From Kitasatospora albolonga (GTDB lineage: Bacteria; Actinomycetota; Actinomycetes; Streptomycetales; Streptomycetaceae): a DNA stretch of 64,000 nt. The stretch is taken from positions 1,606,001 through 1,670,000 of the forward strand of contig CP020563.1 of NCBI GenBank assembly GCA_002082585.1, written 5' to 3'. Below are positions 43,404 to 53,283 of this stretch, in pieces. The notes beneath the pieces were generated by a model that made no database searches, had not been told where the DNA came from, and saw only the letters and a list, made by a program, of their open reading frames with translations. The stretch's first letter is position 1; each line of letters begins with the position of its first letter. A program made the translations under genes and the position numbers.

Positions 43404-44219
43404 ATGAGCAAGCGCAACACCCAGGAGAACAAGGCAGCGGCCCGTGAGCGGCTGCGCGCCGAGCGCGAGCGCCAGGCCAAGAAGGACCGGACGCGCAAGC
43501 AGGTCGTCGTCGGGGTCTCGGTCGTCGCCGCCCTCGCCGTCGTCGGCGGGATCAGCTACGGCGTGATGCAGCTGAACAAGCCCAGCGCCTGGGAGGCCGC
43601 CGCCGACGCGAAGAACGTCAGCGTCCCGAAGAACGCCTCGGGCGAGAACGGCACCACCGTGGTGATCGGCAAGTCCGACGCCAAGAAGACCCTGGAGCTG
43701 TACGAGGACTCGCGCTGCCCGGTCTGCGCCACCTTCGAGCAGGGCGTCGGCGAGACGCTCGCGAAGGACGTCGAGGACGGGAAGTACAAGGTCCAGTACG
43801 TCGGCGCGACCTTCATCGACAACATCGACAACGGTGAGGGCTCCAAGAACGCCCTGAGCGCGCTCGGCGCGGCGCTGAACGTGAGCCCCGAGGCGTTCAT
43901 GGACTACAAGGCCGCGCTGTACTCCGCAAAGTTCCACCCCGAGGAGCGCGACGACAAGTTCGCCAAGGACAGCTATCTGATCGAGATCGCGGACTCGGTG
44001 GACGCCCTGAAGGGCAACAAGGACTTCCGGAAGGACGTCGAGGACGGTACGTACGACGCCTGGGCGATGAAGATGTCCGCGGCGTTCGGCAAGAGCGATG
44101 TGCAGGGCACGCCGACGCTGAAGATGGACGGCAAGAAGGTCACGGTCGAGGGCACCGACAACGCCCCGATGACGGCGGCCGACTTCAGGGCGGCGGTCGA
44201 CAAGGCGCTGAAGGCGTAA
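43404..44219 (+). CDS. Membrane-anchored DsbA-like thioredoxin-fold protein, second copy
   Basis: 271 residues, GGAGAA upstream of the ATG at 43404. It has a basic cytoplasmic stretch (KRNTQENKAAARERLRAERERQAKKDR), one membrane segment (VVVGVSVVAALAVVGGISYGV), then an extracytoplasmic DSBA fold with CPVC and the cis-Pro loop GTPTLKMDG. The architecture matches the copy at 10996-11823, including the ARERL motif before the anchor. With the preceding membrane protein as partner it may form a thiol-redox pair, in which the membrane protein would recycle it; that is inference. Confidence 0.88.
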   Translation: MSKRNTQENKAAARERLRAERERQAKKDRTRKQVVVGVSVVAALAVVGGISYGVMQLNKPSAWEAAADAKNVSVPKNASGENGTTVVIGKSDAKKTLELYEDSRCPVCATFEQGVGETLAKDVEDGKYKVQYVGATFIDNIDNGEGSKNALSALGAALNVSPEAFMDYKAALYSAKFHPEERDDKFAKDSYLIEIADSVDALKGNKDFRKDVEDGTYDAWAMKMSAAFGKSDVQGTPTLKMDGKKVTVEGTDNAPMTAADFRAAVDKALKA

Positions 44220-44250
44220 CGGCTCCGGCTCCCGGCCTCCGGGCCCCGTA

Positions 44251-44339
44251 ACTCCGGACGGCTCGGACTCCGGACGGCTCGGACTCCGGCCCCGGGCCCG
44301 GTGCTTGCGGCCTCCGGCCCCGTACTCCGGACGGCTCGG
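44251..44339. repeat. 16-bp repeats downstream of the DsbA-like gene
   Basis: ACTCCGGACGGCTCGG occurs at 44251, 44267 and 44324, with a partial copy at 44283. It lies between the stop codon and the terminator and has no evident function. Confidence 0.8.
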
Positions 44340-44363
44340 CGGCCTCCCGGGGACCATCAGCTG

Positions 44364-44398
44364 ACGGGCGGGCGAACTTCCTCTGTTCGCCCGCCCGT
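44364..44398 (+). terminator. Terminator before phoD
   Basis: Perfect 14-bp stem ACGGGCGGGCGAAC/GTTCGCCCGCCCGT with loop TTCCTCT. The downstream arm and following bases hold two GTTCG strings 12 apart, a weak resemblance to a PHO box half-site pair for phoD. Confidence 0.8.
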
Positions 44399-44428
44399 TC
44401 GCTGTACGCGCCAGTAGGGTGATGGGCC

Positions 44429-46129
44429 GTGACCAGTCGACACGTTTCCTCACCGAGCCGCCGCACGGTCGTCCGGGCCGCCGCCGCGACCGCCGCAGCC
44501 GTCCCCGTACTCTCCGCCACCGCGGACGCCGACGCCAGTGCTCCGGCTTCCGCCTCCGCCCCGTCGGAGGCAGCGGCCCCGGCACCCGCCTTCCTGCACG
44601 GCGTCGCCTCCGGTGATCCGCTGCCCGACGGTGTCCTGCTGTGGAGCCGGGTCACCCCCGAGCCCGGCGCGGAGCCCGGTTCGGGGCGCGGGGCCGATAC
44701 GCCGGTGCGCTGGGAGGTGGCGGAGGACCGGGAGTTCACCGCGACAGCCGCGAGCGGGGCGACGCTCGCCTCGGCCCTCTCCGACCACACGGTGAAGGCC
44801 GACGTCCGCGGACTGCGGCCGGCCACGACGTACTACTTCCGCTTCACGGCGGGCGGCCAGGGCCCCGGGGGCGGCGAGGTCCACTCCCCCACCGGCCGCA
44901 CCCGCACCGCGCCCGCCGTCGGGGCGGACGTGGCGGGGCTCCGCTTCGGGGTGGTGTCCTGCGCCAACTGGGAGGCCGGCTGGTTCTCCGCGTACCGGCA
45001 TCTCGCCGCCCGCCCCGACCTGGACGCGGTGCTGCACCTGGGCGACTACCTGTACGAGTACGCGACCGGCGGCTACCCGACCCAGGGCGCGGCCCTGCGC
45101 GAGCACCGGCCCGCCCACGAGATCCTGGACCTCGCCGACTACCGGGCCCGGCACGGCAACTACAAGACCGACGCCGACCTCCAGTCGCTGCACGCGGCCC
45201 ACCCGGTCATCGCGATCTGGGACGACCACGAGTTCGCCAACGACGCCTGGTCGGGCGGGGCGCAGAACCACACCCCGGGTACGGAGGGGGTGTGGGAGCA
45301 GCGGGTGGCGGCGGCCAAGCAGGCGTACTTCGAGTGGATGCCGGTCCGCGCCTCCACCGAGGGGACGGTCTACCGGCGGCTGCGGTTCGGGCGGCTGGCC
45401 GATCTGCACCTGCTGGACCTGCGGAGCTTCCGGTCGCGGCAGGCGTCCATCGGCAGCGGCGCGGTGGACGACCCGGAGCGTACGATCACGGGCCGGGCGC
45501 AGCTGGACTGGCTGAAGGCGGGGCTGGCCGGGTCGGACGCGGTGTGGAAGCTGGTCGGTACGTCGGTGATGATCTCGCCGGTCGCCTTCGGCGCGCTCCC
45601 CGCGCATCTGCTGGAGCCGCTCGCCGGGCTGCTGGGGCTGCCGAAGGAGGGGCTCGCGGTCAACGTGGACCAGTGGGACGGGTACACCGACGACCGCCGG
45701 GAGCTGATCGGGCATCTGCGGGAGCGGGGGATCACCGACACGGTGTTCCTGACCGGCGATGTCCACATGGCCTGGGCCAACGATGTGCCGGTGCGGGCCG
45801 CCACATATCCGCTGTCGCCCTCGGCCGCGACGGAGTTCGTCGTCACGTCGGTGACCTCGGGCAACCTGGACGACATCCTGAGGGTCGCGCCGCACACCGT
45901 GTCGCTCGTCGCGGCGGCGGCCGTGCGGGGGGCCAACCGCCATGTGAAGTGGGTGGACATGGACTCGCACGGCTACGGCGTCCTGGACGTCACCGCCGGG
46001 CACGCGCAGATGGACTACTACGTGCTCTCCGACCGGACGGCCAGGGACGCCACGTCCTCCTGGGCGCGCTCCTACCGGACGCGGCGGGGCACCCAGAAGG
46101 CCGAGCGGGCGGACCGGCCGGTCCGCTGA
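44429..46129 (+). CDS. phoD: PhoD-like alkaline phosphatase, Tat-exported
   Basis: 566 residues from the GTG at 44429. The signal peptide has a twin-arginine motif ([21 protein letters not shown]), so it should be exported folded by Tat. The N-terminal Ig-like PhoD domain ([21 protein letters not shown]) precedes the metallophosphoesterase domain with [18 protein letters not shown] and [13 protein letters not shown], which bind iron and calcium in PhoD enzymes. It releases phosphate from phosphoesters outside the cell, usually under PhoP control in Streptomyces; only a weak PHO-box-like repeat is seen upstream. It is convergent with the hydrolase gene. Confidence 0.9.
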   Translation: MTSRHVSSPSRRTVVRAAAATAAAVPVLSATADADASAPASASAPSEAAAPAPAFLHGVASGDPLPDGVLLWSRVTPEPGAEPGSGRGADTPVRWEVAEDREFTATAASGATLASALSDHTVKADVRGLRPATTYYFRFTAGGQGPGGGEVHSPTGRTRTAPAVGADVAGLRFGVVSCANWEAGWFSAYRHLAARPDLDAVLHLGDYLYEYATGGYPTQGAALREHRPAHEILDLADYRARHGNYKTDADLQSLHAAHPVIAIWDDHEFANDAWSGGAQNHTPGTEGVWEQRVAAAKQAYFEWMPVRASTEGTVYRRLRFGRLADLHLLDLRSFRSRQASIGSGAVDDPERTITGRAQLDWLKAGLAGSDAVWKLVGTSVMISPVAFGALPAHLLEPLAGLLGLPKEGLAVNVDQWDGYTDDRRELIGHLRERGITDTVFLTGDVHMAWANDVPVRAATYPLSPSAATEFVVTSVTSGNLDDILRVAPHTVSLVAAAAVRGANRHVKWVDMDSHGYGVLDVTAGHAQMDYYVLSDRTARDATSSWARSYRTRRGTQKAERADRPVR

Positions 46130-46136
46130 GGGCCGC

Positions 46137-46706
46137 CTACAGGGTGGCCAGGAAGCCGAGGGCGACCTTCCAGGTCTGCTCGGCGGCGGCCCGGTCGTAG
46201 TCGTGGAGGTCGGGGTCGGTGAAGAGGTGGCCGGCCCCGGGGTAGCGGTAGATCTCCACGTCGGCGCCCGTGCGCTGCATCTGGAGGTACCAGCTGTTGA
46301 GCCAGTCATGGGACTCGAAGGGGTCCGGGTCCGCCACATGCAGCTGGACCGGCAGCTCCTCCACCGTCGCGTTCTCCGCGATGTCCGAGGTGCCGTGGAA
46401 GAGCAGCAGCCCGCGCGCCTTCGCGTCCCCGAGCGCCAGGGTCTGGGCGGTCGCCGCGCCGAGGGAGAACCCGGCGTAGACGAGTCCCAGGTCCGAGTAG
46501 GGGGCGGCGGCCAGCACCGCGCGCTTCAGCAGCTCCTCCTTGCCGACCTCCTCCTTGAAGGCCAGGCCCTCCTCCACCGTGCCGAAGGTGTGGCCCTCGA
46601 AGAGATCGGGCACGCGCACCTCGTGGCCGGCGTCCCTCAGGCGCGCGGCCGCCGCGTGCACCGCGGGCGTGAGCCCGTAGGTCGAGTGGAAAAGCATGAT
46701 GTCCAT
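46137..46706 (-). CDS. Dienelactone hydrolase family protein
   Basis: About 189 residues from the ATG at 46706 (ATG at 46715 possible). An alpha/beta hydrolase: MLFHSTYGLTPAVHAAAARL, nucleophile elbow YAGFSLGAATAQ and the histidine motif YPGAGHLFTDPD. The nucleophile is Ser rather than the Cys of true dienelactone hydrolase, so it is probably a general esterase. It stands alone, convergent with phoD and divergent from the MscS gene. Confidence 0.85.
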   Translation of the reverse strand: MDIMLFHSTYGLTPAVHAAAARLRDAGHEVRVPDLFEGHTFGTVEEGLAFKEEVGKEELLKRAVLAAAPYSDLGLVYAGFSLGAATAQTLALGDAKARGLLLFHGTSDIAENATVEELPVQLHVADPDPFESHDWLNSWYLQMQRTGADVEIYRYPGAGHLFTDPDLHDYDRAAAEQTWKVALGFLATL

Positions 46707-46752
46707 GAGGCCCATGGTGCCAGTTGTGCCCCCCAGCTTGGAGGACGAGGCG

Positions 46753-47904
46753 ATGGAGACCGTGCTGCGCCCGCTGATCGTGATCGGCGGTTCCGTGGTG
46801 ATCACCCTGCTGGTCGGCTGGCTGGTCGACCGGCTGCTGCGCAGGGCCGACAGCCGCCACCACGAGACCCCGCTCTGGGGTCTGCTGCGGCGCTGCCGGC
46901 CACCGCTGCAAGTCGTGATCATCACCGCGCTGCTGCGGGGCAGCTACCGCCAGTCGGGCATCGCCTGGGTGTGGGAGCACCGGGTCGGGATCGGCCAGGC
47001 CCTCACGCTCGTCCTGATCGGCGCCTCCGCCTGGCTGGTGGTCCGGATCGCGGTGACGGTCGTGGAGGCCACCTACGCCCGGTACGCGACGGCCACCCGC
47101 GATCCGGCCCGGGTGCGCCGGGTCCGTACGCAGGTCACGCTGATCCAGCGGGTCGTCATCGCGGTCGTGACGGTGGTCGCGATCGCCGCGATGCTGCTGA
47201 CGTTCCCGGCGATGCGCGCGGTCGGCACCTCGATGCTGGCCTCGGCCGGGGTGCTCGGCATCGTCGCCGGTGTCGCGGCGCAGTCGACGCTCGGCAACCT
47301 CTTCGCCGGGCTCCAGATCGCCTTCGGCGACATGGTCCGGATCGGCGACACCGTGGTGGTGGACGGCGAGTGGGGGACCATCGAGGAGATCACGCTGACG
47401 TTCCTGGCGGTACGGACCTGGGACGAGCGGCGGATCACGATGCCGGTCTCGTACTTCACGAGCAAGCCGTTCGAGAACTGGTCGCGCGGCGGGGTCCAGA
47501 TGACCGGCACGGTCTTCTTCCACCTCGACCACGCGGCGCCGGTGGCCGCGATGCGCCGGAAGCTGCGGGACATCCTGGGCGACATCGCCGCCTGGGACGG
47601 CCGGGACTGGTCGCTGGCCGTCACCGACACGACCCCGACCACGATCCAGGTGCGGGCGGTGGTCACGGCGAAGGACGCGGACGACATCTGGACGGTGCGG
47701 TGCGCGGTGCGCGAGCAGCTGATCGGCTGGCTGCGCGACCACCACCCGTACGCGCTGCCGCGCGTCGCCGCCTCCCCCGCCGCGCTGCCGCCGGGCGAGC
47801 AGTGGGCGGAGCTGACGGGCGCGGAGCCCCGGCCTTCCCGCAACGGCACGGGCCCCGACCGCGACCCGGACGACTCCAAGGCGCCCCGGACGGGCCGCGG
47901 CTGA
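46753..47904 (+). CDS. Mechanosensitive ion channel (MscS family)
   Basis: 383 residues from the ATG at 46753 (GGAGG eight bases upstream). Membrane segments VLRPLIVIGGSVVITLLVGWLV and two more precede the pore-lining helix, recognisable as the glycine/alanine-rich GVLGIVAGVAAQSTLGNLFAGLQIAF. The MscS beta domain follows (GDMVRIGDTVVVDGEWGTIEEITLTFLAVRTWDERRITMP). It should open under membrane tension during osmotic downshock. The C-terminus is a disordered charged tail. Confidence 0.92.
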   Translation: METVLRPLIVIGGSVVITLLVGWLVDRLLRRADSRHHETPLWGLLRRCRPPLQVVIITALLRGSYRQSGIAWVWEHRVGIGQALTLVLIGASAWLVVRIAVTVVEATYARYATATRDPARVRRVRTQVTLIQRVVIAVVTVVAIAAMLLTFPAMRAVGTSMLASAGVLGIVAGVAAQSTLGNLFAGLQIAFGDMVRIGDTVVVDGEWGTIEEITLTFLAVRTWDERRITMPVSYFTSKPFENWSRGGVQMTGTVFFHLDHAAPVAAMRRKLRDILGDIAAWDGRDWSLAVTDTTPTTIQVRAVVTAKDADDIWTVRCAVREQLIGWLRDHHPYALPRVAASPAALPPGEQWAELTGAEPRPSRNGTGPDRDPDDSKAPRTGRG

Positions 47905-47935
47905 GATCCCTCCCGTACGCTCCGGGGCCCCGGCG

Positions 47936-49522
47936 TCAGCGCAGTGAGCGGAAGTCCAGCTGGCGCAGCACCCGGTCCACGACCTCCGGGTCGGAACCGG
48001 CCTCGTTGCGGGCGGAGAGCACCTCGTGGCGGGCGGCCGACATCATCTCGCGCTGGACGCGGCTGACCGCCTTGAACCGCTCGACGCGCTGGGCGTACGC
48101 CTCGCGCCGCTCCTCGTCGACGATCTCCGGGTTGATCCGGGCCCCGATGTCGTACGCGGCCTTCTGGAGCCGCTCCACGACCTCTTCCGGGAACTCCTCG
48201 ACCTCCTGGATCTCCTTGAGGCGGTGCTTGGCGGCCTTGGCCGCGCGCAGGGCGAGGTCCCGCTCCAGGGCCTCCTCGGCGGCGGCGTCGGCGCGCACCC
48301 GGAGCTTGCGGACCAGCCAGGGCAGGGTGAGGCCCTGGAAGACGAGGGTGACCATGATCACGCAGAAGGCGATGAAGATAATCTCGTCGCGGCCGGGGAA
48401 GGGCTGTCCGTCGTCGGTCTCCAGCGGGATGGCGAGCGCCAGCGCGACGGAGGCCACCCCGCGCATCCCGGCCCACCACATGACGACGGTCTCCCGCCAG
48501 CCGGTGGGGATCTCCTCGCTGACGTCCCGCCGGGTGTGCAGCTTCTTGGCGAGCCAGGTGGCGGGGAGCAGCCAGGCCAGCCGGACCCCGATGACGACCG
48601 CGACGACGACGAGCCCCCAGCCGAGCATCTGGAACTCGCGCCCGTCGGAGGTGCCGAACACACTGTGCAGCTCCAGGCCGATCAGCCCGAAGGCCACACC
48701 GGTGACCAGGGTGTCGACGATCTCCCAGAAGGTACGTCCGGTGAGCCTGCCCAGCACGTCGTCGGCGTCGGCGGTGTGCTCGGCGAGGTAGAGCGCGATG
48801 GTCAGGACGGCGAGCACGCCGGAGCCCATCAGCTCCTCCGACAGGACGTAGGCCACGAAGGGCACGAGCAGGCTCAGCCCGACCTGGAGGGTGGCGTCGC
48901 CGAGCATCCCCATCAGCTTGATGGTGAGCCAGCCGAGCGCGAGGCCGACGGCGACCGCGACCACGGCGGAGAGGATCAGCTGCCCGAACGCCTCGGGCAC
49001 CGAGAAGGTCCCGCTCACCGCCGCGGCGATGGCCACGTGGTAGAGCACGATGGCGGTGACGTCGTTGAAGAGGCCCTCGCCCTCCAGGATCGAGACGAGC
49101 CGCCGCGGCAGTCCGACCGAGCCCGCGACGGCGGTCGCGGCGACCGGGTCGGGCGGGGCGACGAGCGCGCCCAGCGCCACGGCGGCGGCGATCGGCAGCC
49201 CGGGCACGATGGAGTTGGCGACGGCGGCGACGGCGGCCGTGGTGACGAAGACCAGGGCGACGGCCAGCAGGAAGATCGGGCGTTTGTTGGCGGCGAACTG
49301 GCGCCAGGAGGTGCGCTGCACGGAGGCGTAGAGCAGCGGCGGCAGCAGGGCCGGGAGGATGATCTCGGGCGGGATGTCGACGTTCGGGACGAAGGGCGCG
49401 AACGCCATCGCGACCCCGGCGAGCGTCATCAGGACCGGTGCGGGCAGCCCGAGCCGGGCGCCGAGGGGCACCGTGACCACAGCTCCGAGCAGCAACAGGA
49501 GCAGCAGGGCCATCTGATCCAC
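47936..49522 (-). CDS. Na+/H+ antiporter (CPA1/NhaP family)
   Basis: 528 residues, GTG at 49522. About 12 membrane segments with the family signatures ALVAPPDPVAATAVAGSVGLP (transport-site Asp after Pro-Pro) and EGLFNDVTAIVLYHVA (FND motif), and AGMRGVASVALALAIP. A C-terminal cytoplasmic helical domain (about 410-528) is rich in charged coiled-coil sequence, as in regulatory tails of NhaP proteins. It exchanges Na+ or K+ for H+ in pH homeostasis. It is convergent with the MscS gene. Confidence 0.93.
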   Translation of the reverse strand: MDQMALLLLLLLGAVVTVPLGARLGLPAPVLMTLAGVAMAFAPFVPNVDIPPEIILPALLPPLLYASVQRTSWRQFAANKRPIFLLAVALVFVTTAAVAAVANSIVPGLPIAAAVALGALVAPPDPVAATAVAGSVGLPRRLVSILEGEGLFNDVTAIVLYHVAIAAAVSGTFSVPEAFGQLILSAVVAVAVGLALGWLTIKLMGMLGDATLQVGLSLLVPFVAYVLSEELMGSGVLAVLTIALYLAEHTADADDVLGRLTGRTFWEIVDTLVTGVAFGLIGLELHSVFGTSDGREFQMLGWGLVVVAVVIGVRLAWLLPATWLAKKLHTRRDVSEEIPTGWRETVVMWWAGMRGVASVALALAIPLETDDGQPFPGRDEIIFIAFCVIMVTLVFQGLTLPWLVRKLRVRADAAAEEALERDLALRAAKAAKHRLKEIQEVEEFPEEVVERLQKAAYDIGARINPEIVDEERREAYAQRVERFKAVSRVQREMMSAARHEVLSARNEAGSDPEVVDRVLRQLDFRSLR

Positions 49523-49713
49523 GGGAGGGGCCTTCCGGAGCGTGCGGTTCCGGGCCGGTCACCGGGCCGACGCACAGGTCACGGCCGCGCCGCGCCCAGG
49601 GGGGCCGACCGGGGTGAGCGGCCGTCGGGGCCCGGCCGGGTCGGCGGCCGAGCGGGAACTCCACCCTGCCACGCACGGCCCGCGGGAGGGCCGGGACCCC
49701 CCGGCGGCGGACG

Positions 49714-50199
49714 TCAGTCCTGGTGCAGTTCGCGCCGCATCGCCCGGTGCGGAATGCCCGCGTCCGGGAACTCGGGGCCGTACACGACGTAACCGAGCCG
49801 CTCGTAGAAGCCGAGGGCGTGCGTCTGGGCGTGCAGGTCCACGGCGGTCAGGCCGAGTCCGGCCGCCTCGTCCTCGATGGCGCGCACCAGGGCGGCGCCG
49901 ACACCGAGGCCGCGCGCCCGCCGGGTCACGGCGAGCCGCCCGAGCGAGCCGACGGCGGGGTCGCCGCCGGTCTTCCCGGCCGCGGCGTCCCCGTAGAGCA
50001 GCCGCCCGGTGCCGAGCGCGGTGCCGTCCGCCGCGACCGCCAGGACGTGCACGGCGGTGGCGTCGTAGGCGTCGTACTCGATCTCCTCGGGCACGTCCTG
50101 CTCACCGACGAAGACGTCCTTGCGCACCTGGAAGCAGGCGGCGAGGTCGCCCTCCCCGACGGCCCTGCGGGTGGTGTACGGGGGTGGGGCGGCGGTCAC
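49714..50199 (-). CDS. GNAT-family N-acetyltransferase
   Basis: 161 residues, GTG at 50199 overlapping the rluD stop (GTGA). The acetyl-CoA loop [13 protein letters not shown] and the C-terminal [22 protein letters not shown] are clear; it is closest to the ElaA-like group, whose natural substrates are unknown. It is cotranscribed with rluD. Confidence 0.88.
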   Translation of the reverse strand: MTAAPPPYTTRRAVGEGDLAACFQVRKDVFVGEQDVPEEIEYDAYDATAVHVLAVAADGTALGTGRLLYGDAAAGKTGGDPAVGSLGRLAVTRRARGLGVGAALVRAIEDEAAGLGLTAVDLHAQTHALGFYERLGYVVYGPEFPDAGIPHRAMRRELHQD

Positions 50200-51137
50200 T
50201 GGCTCTCCGCGGAGATGGTGTCCAGGGCGTGCTGGAGGTCGGCCGGGTAGGTGCTGGAGAACTCCACCCAGCTGCCGTCGCTCGGGTGCTCGAAGCCCAG
50301 GCGCACCGCGTGCAGCCACTGCCGGGTCAGCCCGAGCCGCTTGGCCAGGGTCGGGTCGGCGCCGTACGTCAGGTCGCCGACGCAGGGGTGGCGGTGGGCG
50401 GACATGTGGACCCGGATCTGGTGGGTGCGGCCGGTCTCCAGCTTGATGTCCAGGAGGCTGGCGGCGCGGTACGCCTCGATGAGGTCGTAGTGGGTCACCG
50501 ACGGCTTGCCCTCGGCGGTGACGGCCCACTTGTAGTCGTGGTTGGGGTGGCGCCCGATGGGGGCGTCGATGGTGCCGCTCATCGGGTCCGGGTGGCCCTG
50601 GACGAGGGCGTGGTACTTCTTGTCGACGACCCGGTCGCGGAACTGGGCCTTGAGCAGGGTGTACGCGCGCTCGGACTTGGCGACGACCATCAGGCCGGAG
50701 GTGCCGACGTCGAGGCGGTGCACGATGCCCTGGCGCTCGGCGGCGCCGGAGGTCGAGATCCGGTACCCGGCGGCGGCGAGGCCGCCGATGACGGTGGTGC
50801 CGGTCCAGCCGGGGCTGGGGTGGGCCGCGACACCGACCGGCTTCATGATGACCACGATGTCGTCGTCGTCATGGACGATCTCCATGCCCTCGACGGGCTC
50901 GGCGACGATCTGGACGGGGGCGGGCGCCCCCGGCATCTCGACCTCCAGCCAGGCACCGCCGTGCACGCGCTCGGACTTGCCGGCCACCGAACCGTCCACC
51001 TGGACCTTCCCGGCGGCGGCCAGCTCGGCGGCCTTGGTGCGGGAGAAACCGAACATACGGGCGATGGCGGCGTCGACACGCTCGCCTTCCAGGCCGTCCG
51101 GTACGGGCAGGGTGCGGATCTCGGGGTGCGTACTCAC
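50196..51137 (-). CDS. rluD: RluD-type 23S rRNA pseudouridine synthase
   Basis: 313 residues, GTG at 51137. An N-terminal S4 RNA-binding domain ([30 protein letters not shown]) is followed by the catalytic domain with [18 protein letters not shown] (catalytic Asp) and [11 protein letters not shown]. It modifies uridines, by analogy in helix 69 of 23S rRNA. The position next to lspA is conserved in many bacteria. It is translationally coupled to the GNAT gene. Confidence 0.93.
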   Translation of the reverse strand: MSTHPEIRTLPVPDGLEGERVDAAIARMFGFSRTKAAELAAAGKVQVDGSVAGKSERVHGGAWLEVEMPGAPAPVQIVAEPVEGMEIVHDDDDIVVIMKPVGVAAHPSPGWTGTTVIGGLAAAGYRISTSGAAERQGIVHRLDVGTSGLMVVAKSERAYTLLKAQFRDRVVDKKYHALVQGHPDPMSGTIDAPIGRHPNHDYKWAVTAEGKPSVTHYDLIEAYRAASLLDIKLETGRTHQIRVHMSAHRHPCVGDLTYGADPTLAKRLGLTRQWLHAVRLGFEHPSDGSWVEFSSTYPADLQHALDTISAESQ

Positions 51138-51180
51138 CAGTCGAGTATGCCTTGCGCGCCACGCTCCCCGCGCAGCCCGG

Positions 51181-51248
51181 TCGGCCCCTGTGGACAGTCG
51201 GCCCCTGTGGACAGTCAGTCCTTGTGGACAGTCAGTCCTTGTGGACGG
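51181..51248. repeat. Four 17-bp tandem repeats at the lspA 3' end
   Basis: Units at 51181, 51198, 51215 and 51232; the first two are identical, the last two differ from them at three positions and from each other at one. All share TGTGGACAG/GG. The fourth unit codes the last residues and stop of lspA (TCA at its first bases), so the duplication copied the gene's end three times downstream. Confidence 0.9.
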
Positions 51249-51822
51249 TCCCGTCGGGGTCCAGCCCCTTGAAGGAGAGGATCACGATGAGGATGCCGCC
51301 GCAGACGATGGCGGAGTCGGCGAGGTTGAAGACGGCGAAGTGCTTGGGGGCGATGAAGTCGACCACCGCCCCTTCGAAGACACCGGGCGCCCGGAAGATC
51401 CGGTCGGTGAGGTTGCCGAGCGCACCGCCCAGGAGCAGTCCCAGGGCGATGGCCCACGGCAGGCTGTAGAGCTTGCGGGCCAGCCGGATGACGACCACGA
51501 TCACCCCGGCCGCGATGATCGTGAAGATCACCGTGAACGCCTCGCCGAACCCGAACGCGGCGCCCGGATTGCGCAGCGCCCGGAACTGGAGCCAGTCGCC
51601 GATGATGTCGATCGGCGGCTGGTGCTCCAGCTTGGCGACCACGATCAGCTTGGAGACCAGGTCCAGCAGGTAGGCGACGATCGCGACGCCGACGAGCACC
51701 AGGATCTTGCGCTTGCCCGTGCCCGCGTTCACGGCGGCGTCGGCGGCCGTGGAGCCGCTTCCGTCCGTGTGCTCGGTCTCGGGATCTTCCGGCGTACCGA
51801 TGATGCGCTCCGCCTCTGCCAC
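51232..51822 (-). CDS. lspA: Lipoprotein signal peptidase
   Basis: 196 residues, GTG at 51822. A polar N-terminal extension of about 38 residues is followed by four membrane segments and the two catalytic-Asp motifs GNLTDRIFR and FNLADSAI of signal peptidase II. It removes signal peptides from lipoproteins after Lgt action. The stop codon lies in a 17-bp tandem repeat that continues downstream. Confidence 0.96.
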   Translation of the reverse strand: MAEAERIIGTPEDPETEHTDGSGSTAADAAVNAGTGKRKILVLVGVAIVAYLLDLVSKLIVVAKLEHQPPIDIIGDWLQFRALRNPGAAFGFGEAFTVIFTIIAAGVIVVVIRLARKLYSLPWAIALGLLLGGALGNLTDRIFRAPGVFEGAVVDFIAPKHFAVFNLADSAIVCGGILIVILSFKGLDPDGTVHKD

Positions 51823-51879
51823 GTGAGTCCCTCAACCTAGGTGCCTGACTGAGGAGAGGGTACGACACACCTGTACGGG

Positions 51880-52707
51880 TCAGCCGCGCCGCTCCTGCTT
51901 CTGTTTGTCCTCGACACAGAGGGTGGCGCGGGGAAATGCCTGCATCCGTGCCTTGCCGATCGGTTTGCCGCAGATCTCGCAGAGCCCGTAGGTCCCCGCT
52001 TCGAGCCGGGCAAGGGCCCGCTCGGTCTGTTCCAGCATCTCCTGGGCGTTGGCGGCGAGCGCCAGCTCGTGTTCGCGCGTGATGTTCTTGGTGCCCGTGT
52101 CGGCCTCGTCGTCACCGGCCCCGTCGCCGGAGTCCCGCATCAGCCCGGCGAGCGCCGCGCCCGAGGTCTCCAGCTCGTCGCGGAGCCGCGTGATCTCACC
52201 GGTCAGCAGCGTCCGGGCCTCGGTCACCTCCTCGGGCGTCCAGGGGTCCTCCCCGGGCCGTACCGCCAGTTCGCCGGGGGCGGCGGCCGCGACGGCTCCC
52301 CGGGCCGACGGCACGGCCGCTGCCTCGTCCGGACCGGCTGCGGGACTCGCGCTCTTCTTGGCTACCACCGTGTGGGCTCCCGTCTCCTCGGCGGCCTGGG
52401 CCGCCCCCGTGGCCGTCTGTGCGGCCGTCTTCGAAGCCTTCTTGGCCGCGCTCTTCTTCGCGGGGCTCTTCTTGGCGCTCGCGGTGCTCTTCTTGGCGGC
52501 GGTCTTCTTCGCCGCCGCCTTCTTTGCAGGCGCTTTCTTCGCAGCTGTCTTCTTGGCGGCCGCCTTCTTGGCAGCCGCCTTCTTGGAGGGCGCCTTCCCG
52601 GGCGCCTGCTCGGTATCCGCCCCGTCCGGGGACGTGACGTCGGCCGGTGGCTTCCCGTCGGCCTTCTGCCCGGCCGCGGTCTCTTCCGCCGTCTTCTTCG
52701 CCACCAT
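51880..52707 (-). CDS. TraR/DksA-type protein with histone-H1-like lysine-rich N-terminus
   Basis: 275 residues from the ATG at 52707. Residues about 35-90 are built from [17 protein letters not shown] repeats, as in histone H1-like proteins, suggesting DNA or RNA binding. The C-terminal ~115 residues are a TraR/DksA coiled-coil and zinc finger: [18 protein letters not shown]...[12 protein letters not shown]. The first three zinc cysteines are present, but the fourth is replaced by Asp (CVED). Regulation of RNA polymerase like DksA is plausible but unproven. It lies between lspA and the ileS T-box, in its own transcript. Confidence 0.85.
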   Translation of the reverse strand: MVAKKTAEETAAGQKADGKPPADVTSPDGADTEQAPGKAPSKKAAAKKAAAKKTAAKKAPAKKAAAKKTAAKKSTASAKKSPAKKSAAKKASKTAAQTATGAAQAAEETGAHTVVAKKSASPAAGPDEAAAVPSARGAVAAAAPGELAVRPGEDPWTPEEVTEARTLLTGEITRLRDELETSGAALAGLMRDSGDGAGDDEADTGTKNITREHELALAANAQEMLEQTERALARLEAGTYGLCEICGKPIGKARMQAFPRATLCVEDKQKQERRG

Positions 52708-53283
52708 GGCCGCGGCCCCTTCACATATTGTGATCTTGCTCGCGAATCGTGCTGGGACGATAAATCGACCCCAGCCCCGCGGCAACGGGGCACGCCGCCC
52801 TTTCGCCCCTCCCCGTACCCGCTCGTGGCGCGCCTGCATCCGTTGTTCCCAGCTCCCCGCCCGGTAATCCGCCCCAGGACGCCCCCGCACCCCCGCGGAG
52901 AACTCCGTACGCCCCCGACTGGCCATTCGGGTCACGCCCGGGGCCCCGGTTAAACCGGTCGGCCGACGGCCGTACGGGCCCGTACACTGGGCCCAGCGAG
53001 AGGCATGGATGGGACGAGTAGCGCCGTACGCAGCCAGCAGCGACCCGGGGACGGTGGGAGCCCGGGGGTGAGCGCGTCGTGAAGATCACCCCGGAGCCGC
53101 CGGAAGAAAGCCTTGGACGTGTGGGTTCCGCCCACCGGCCCCCAGGCCGCTAGACCCGGCATCGCGACCCCAATGAGGGGGCCACGGGCGCACGCCCGGG
53201 GCCAAGGAGGGTGGTACCGCGGGAGCCGATGCGCTCTCGTCCCTCCGACGGAAGTGGAAGACGTCCGCCGGAGGAAGCCGCAC
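52708..53283. other. Intergenic stretch between the DksA-like gene and ileS
   Basis: The left part (52708-52980) is the upstream region of the minus-strand DksA-like gene; AT-rich sequence at 52718-52745 (CACATATTGTGATCTTGC) could hold its promoter. TACACT at 52983 is a possible -10 for the ileS leader. The rest is the T-box. Confidence 0.5.
52990..53283 (+). promoter_or_regulatory. T-box riboswitch controlling ileS
   Basis: The T-box sequence AAGGAGGGTGGTACCGCG lies at 53204-53221. An isoleucine specifier ATC is at 53085-53087 in GTGAAGATCACC, fitting the very short stem I of actinobacterial T-boxes. CCTCCGACGG (from 53242) can pair with CCGCCGGAGG (53265-53274), which contains the ribosome-binding site, so regulation is probably at translation: uncharged tRNA(Ile) frees the site. 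The 5' end is approximate. Confidence 0.9.

Noticed and set aside
44385..44407. PHO box for phoD
   Set aside because: Two GTTCG strings 12 bases apart are weak and overlap the terminator arm; not enough to list as a separate site.
47915..47930. CCGGGGCCCCGG palindrome between the MscS and antiporter genes
   Set aside because: A pure G/C palindrome of this length is expected by chance in such a genome, and it has no loop to form a useful terminator.
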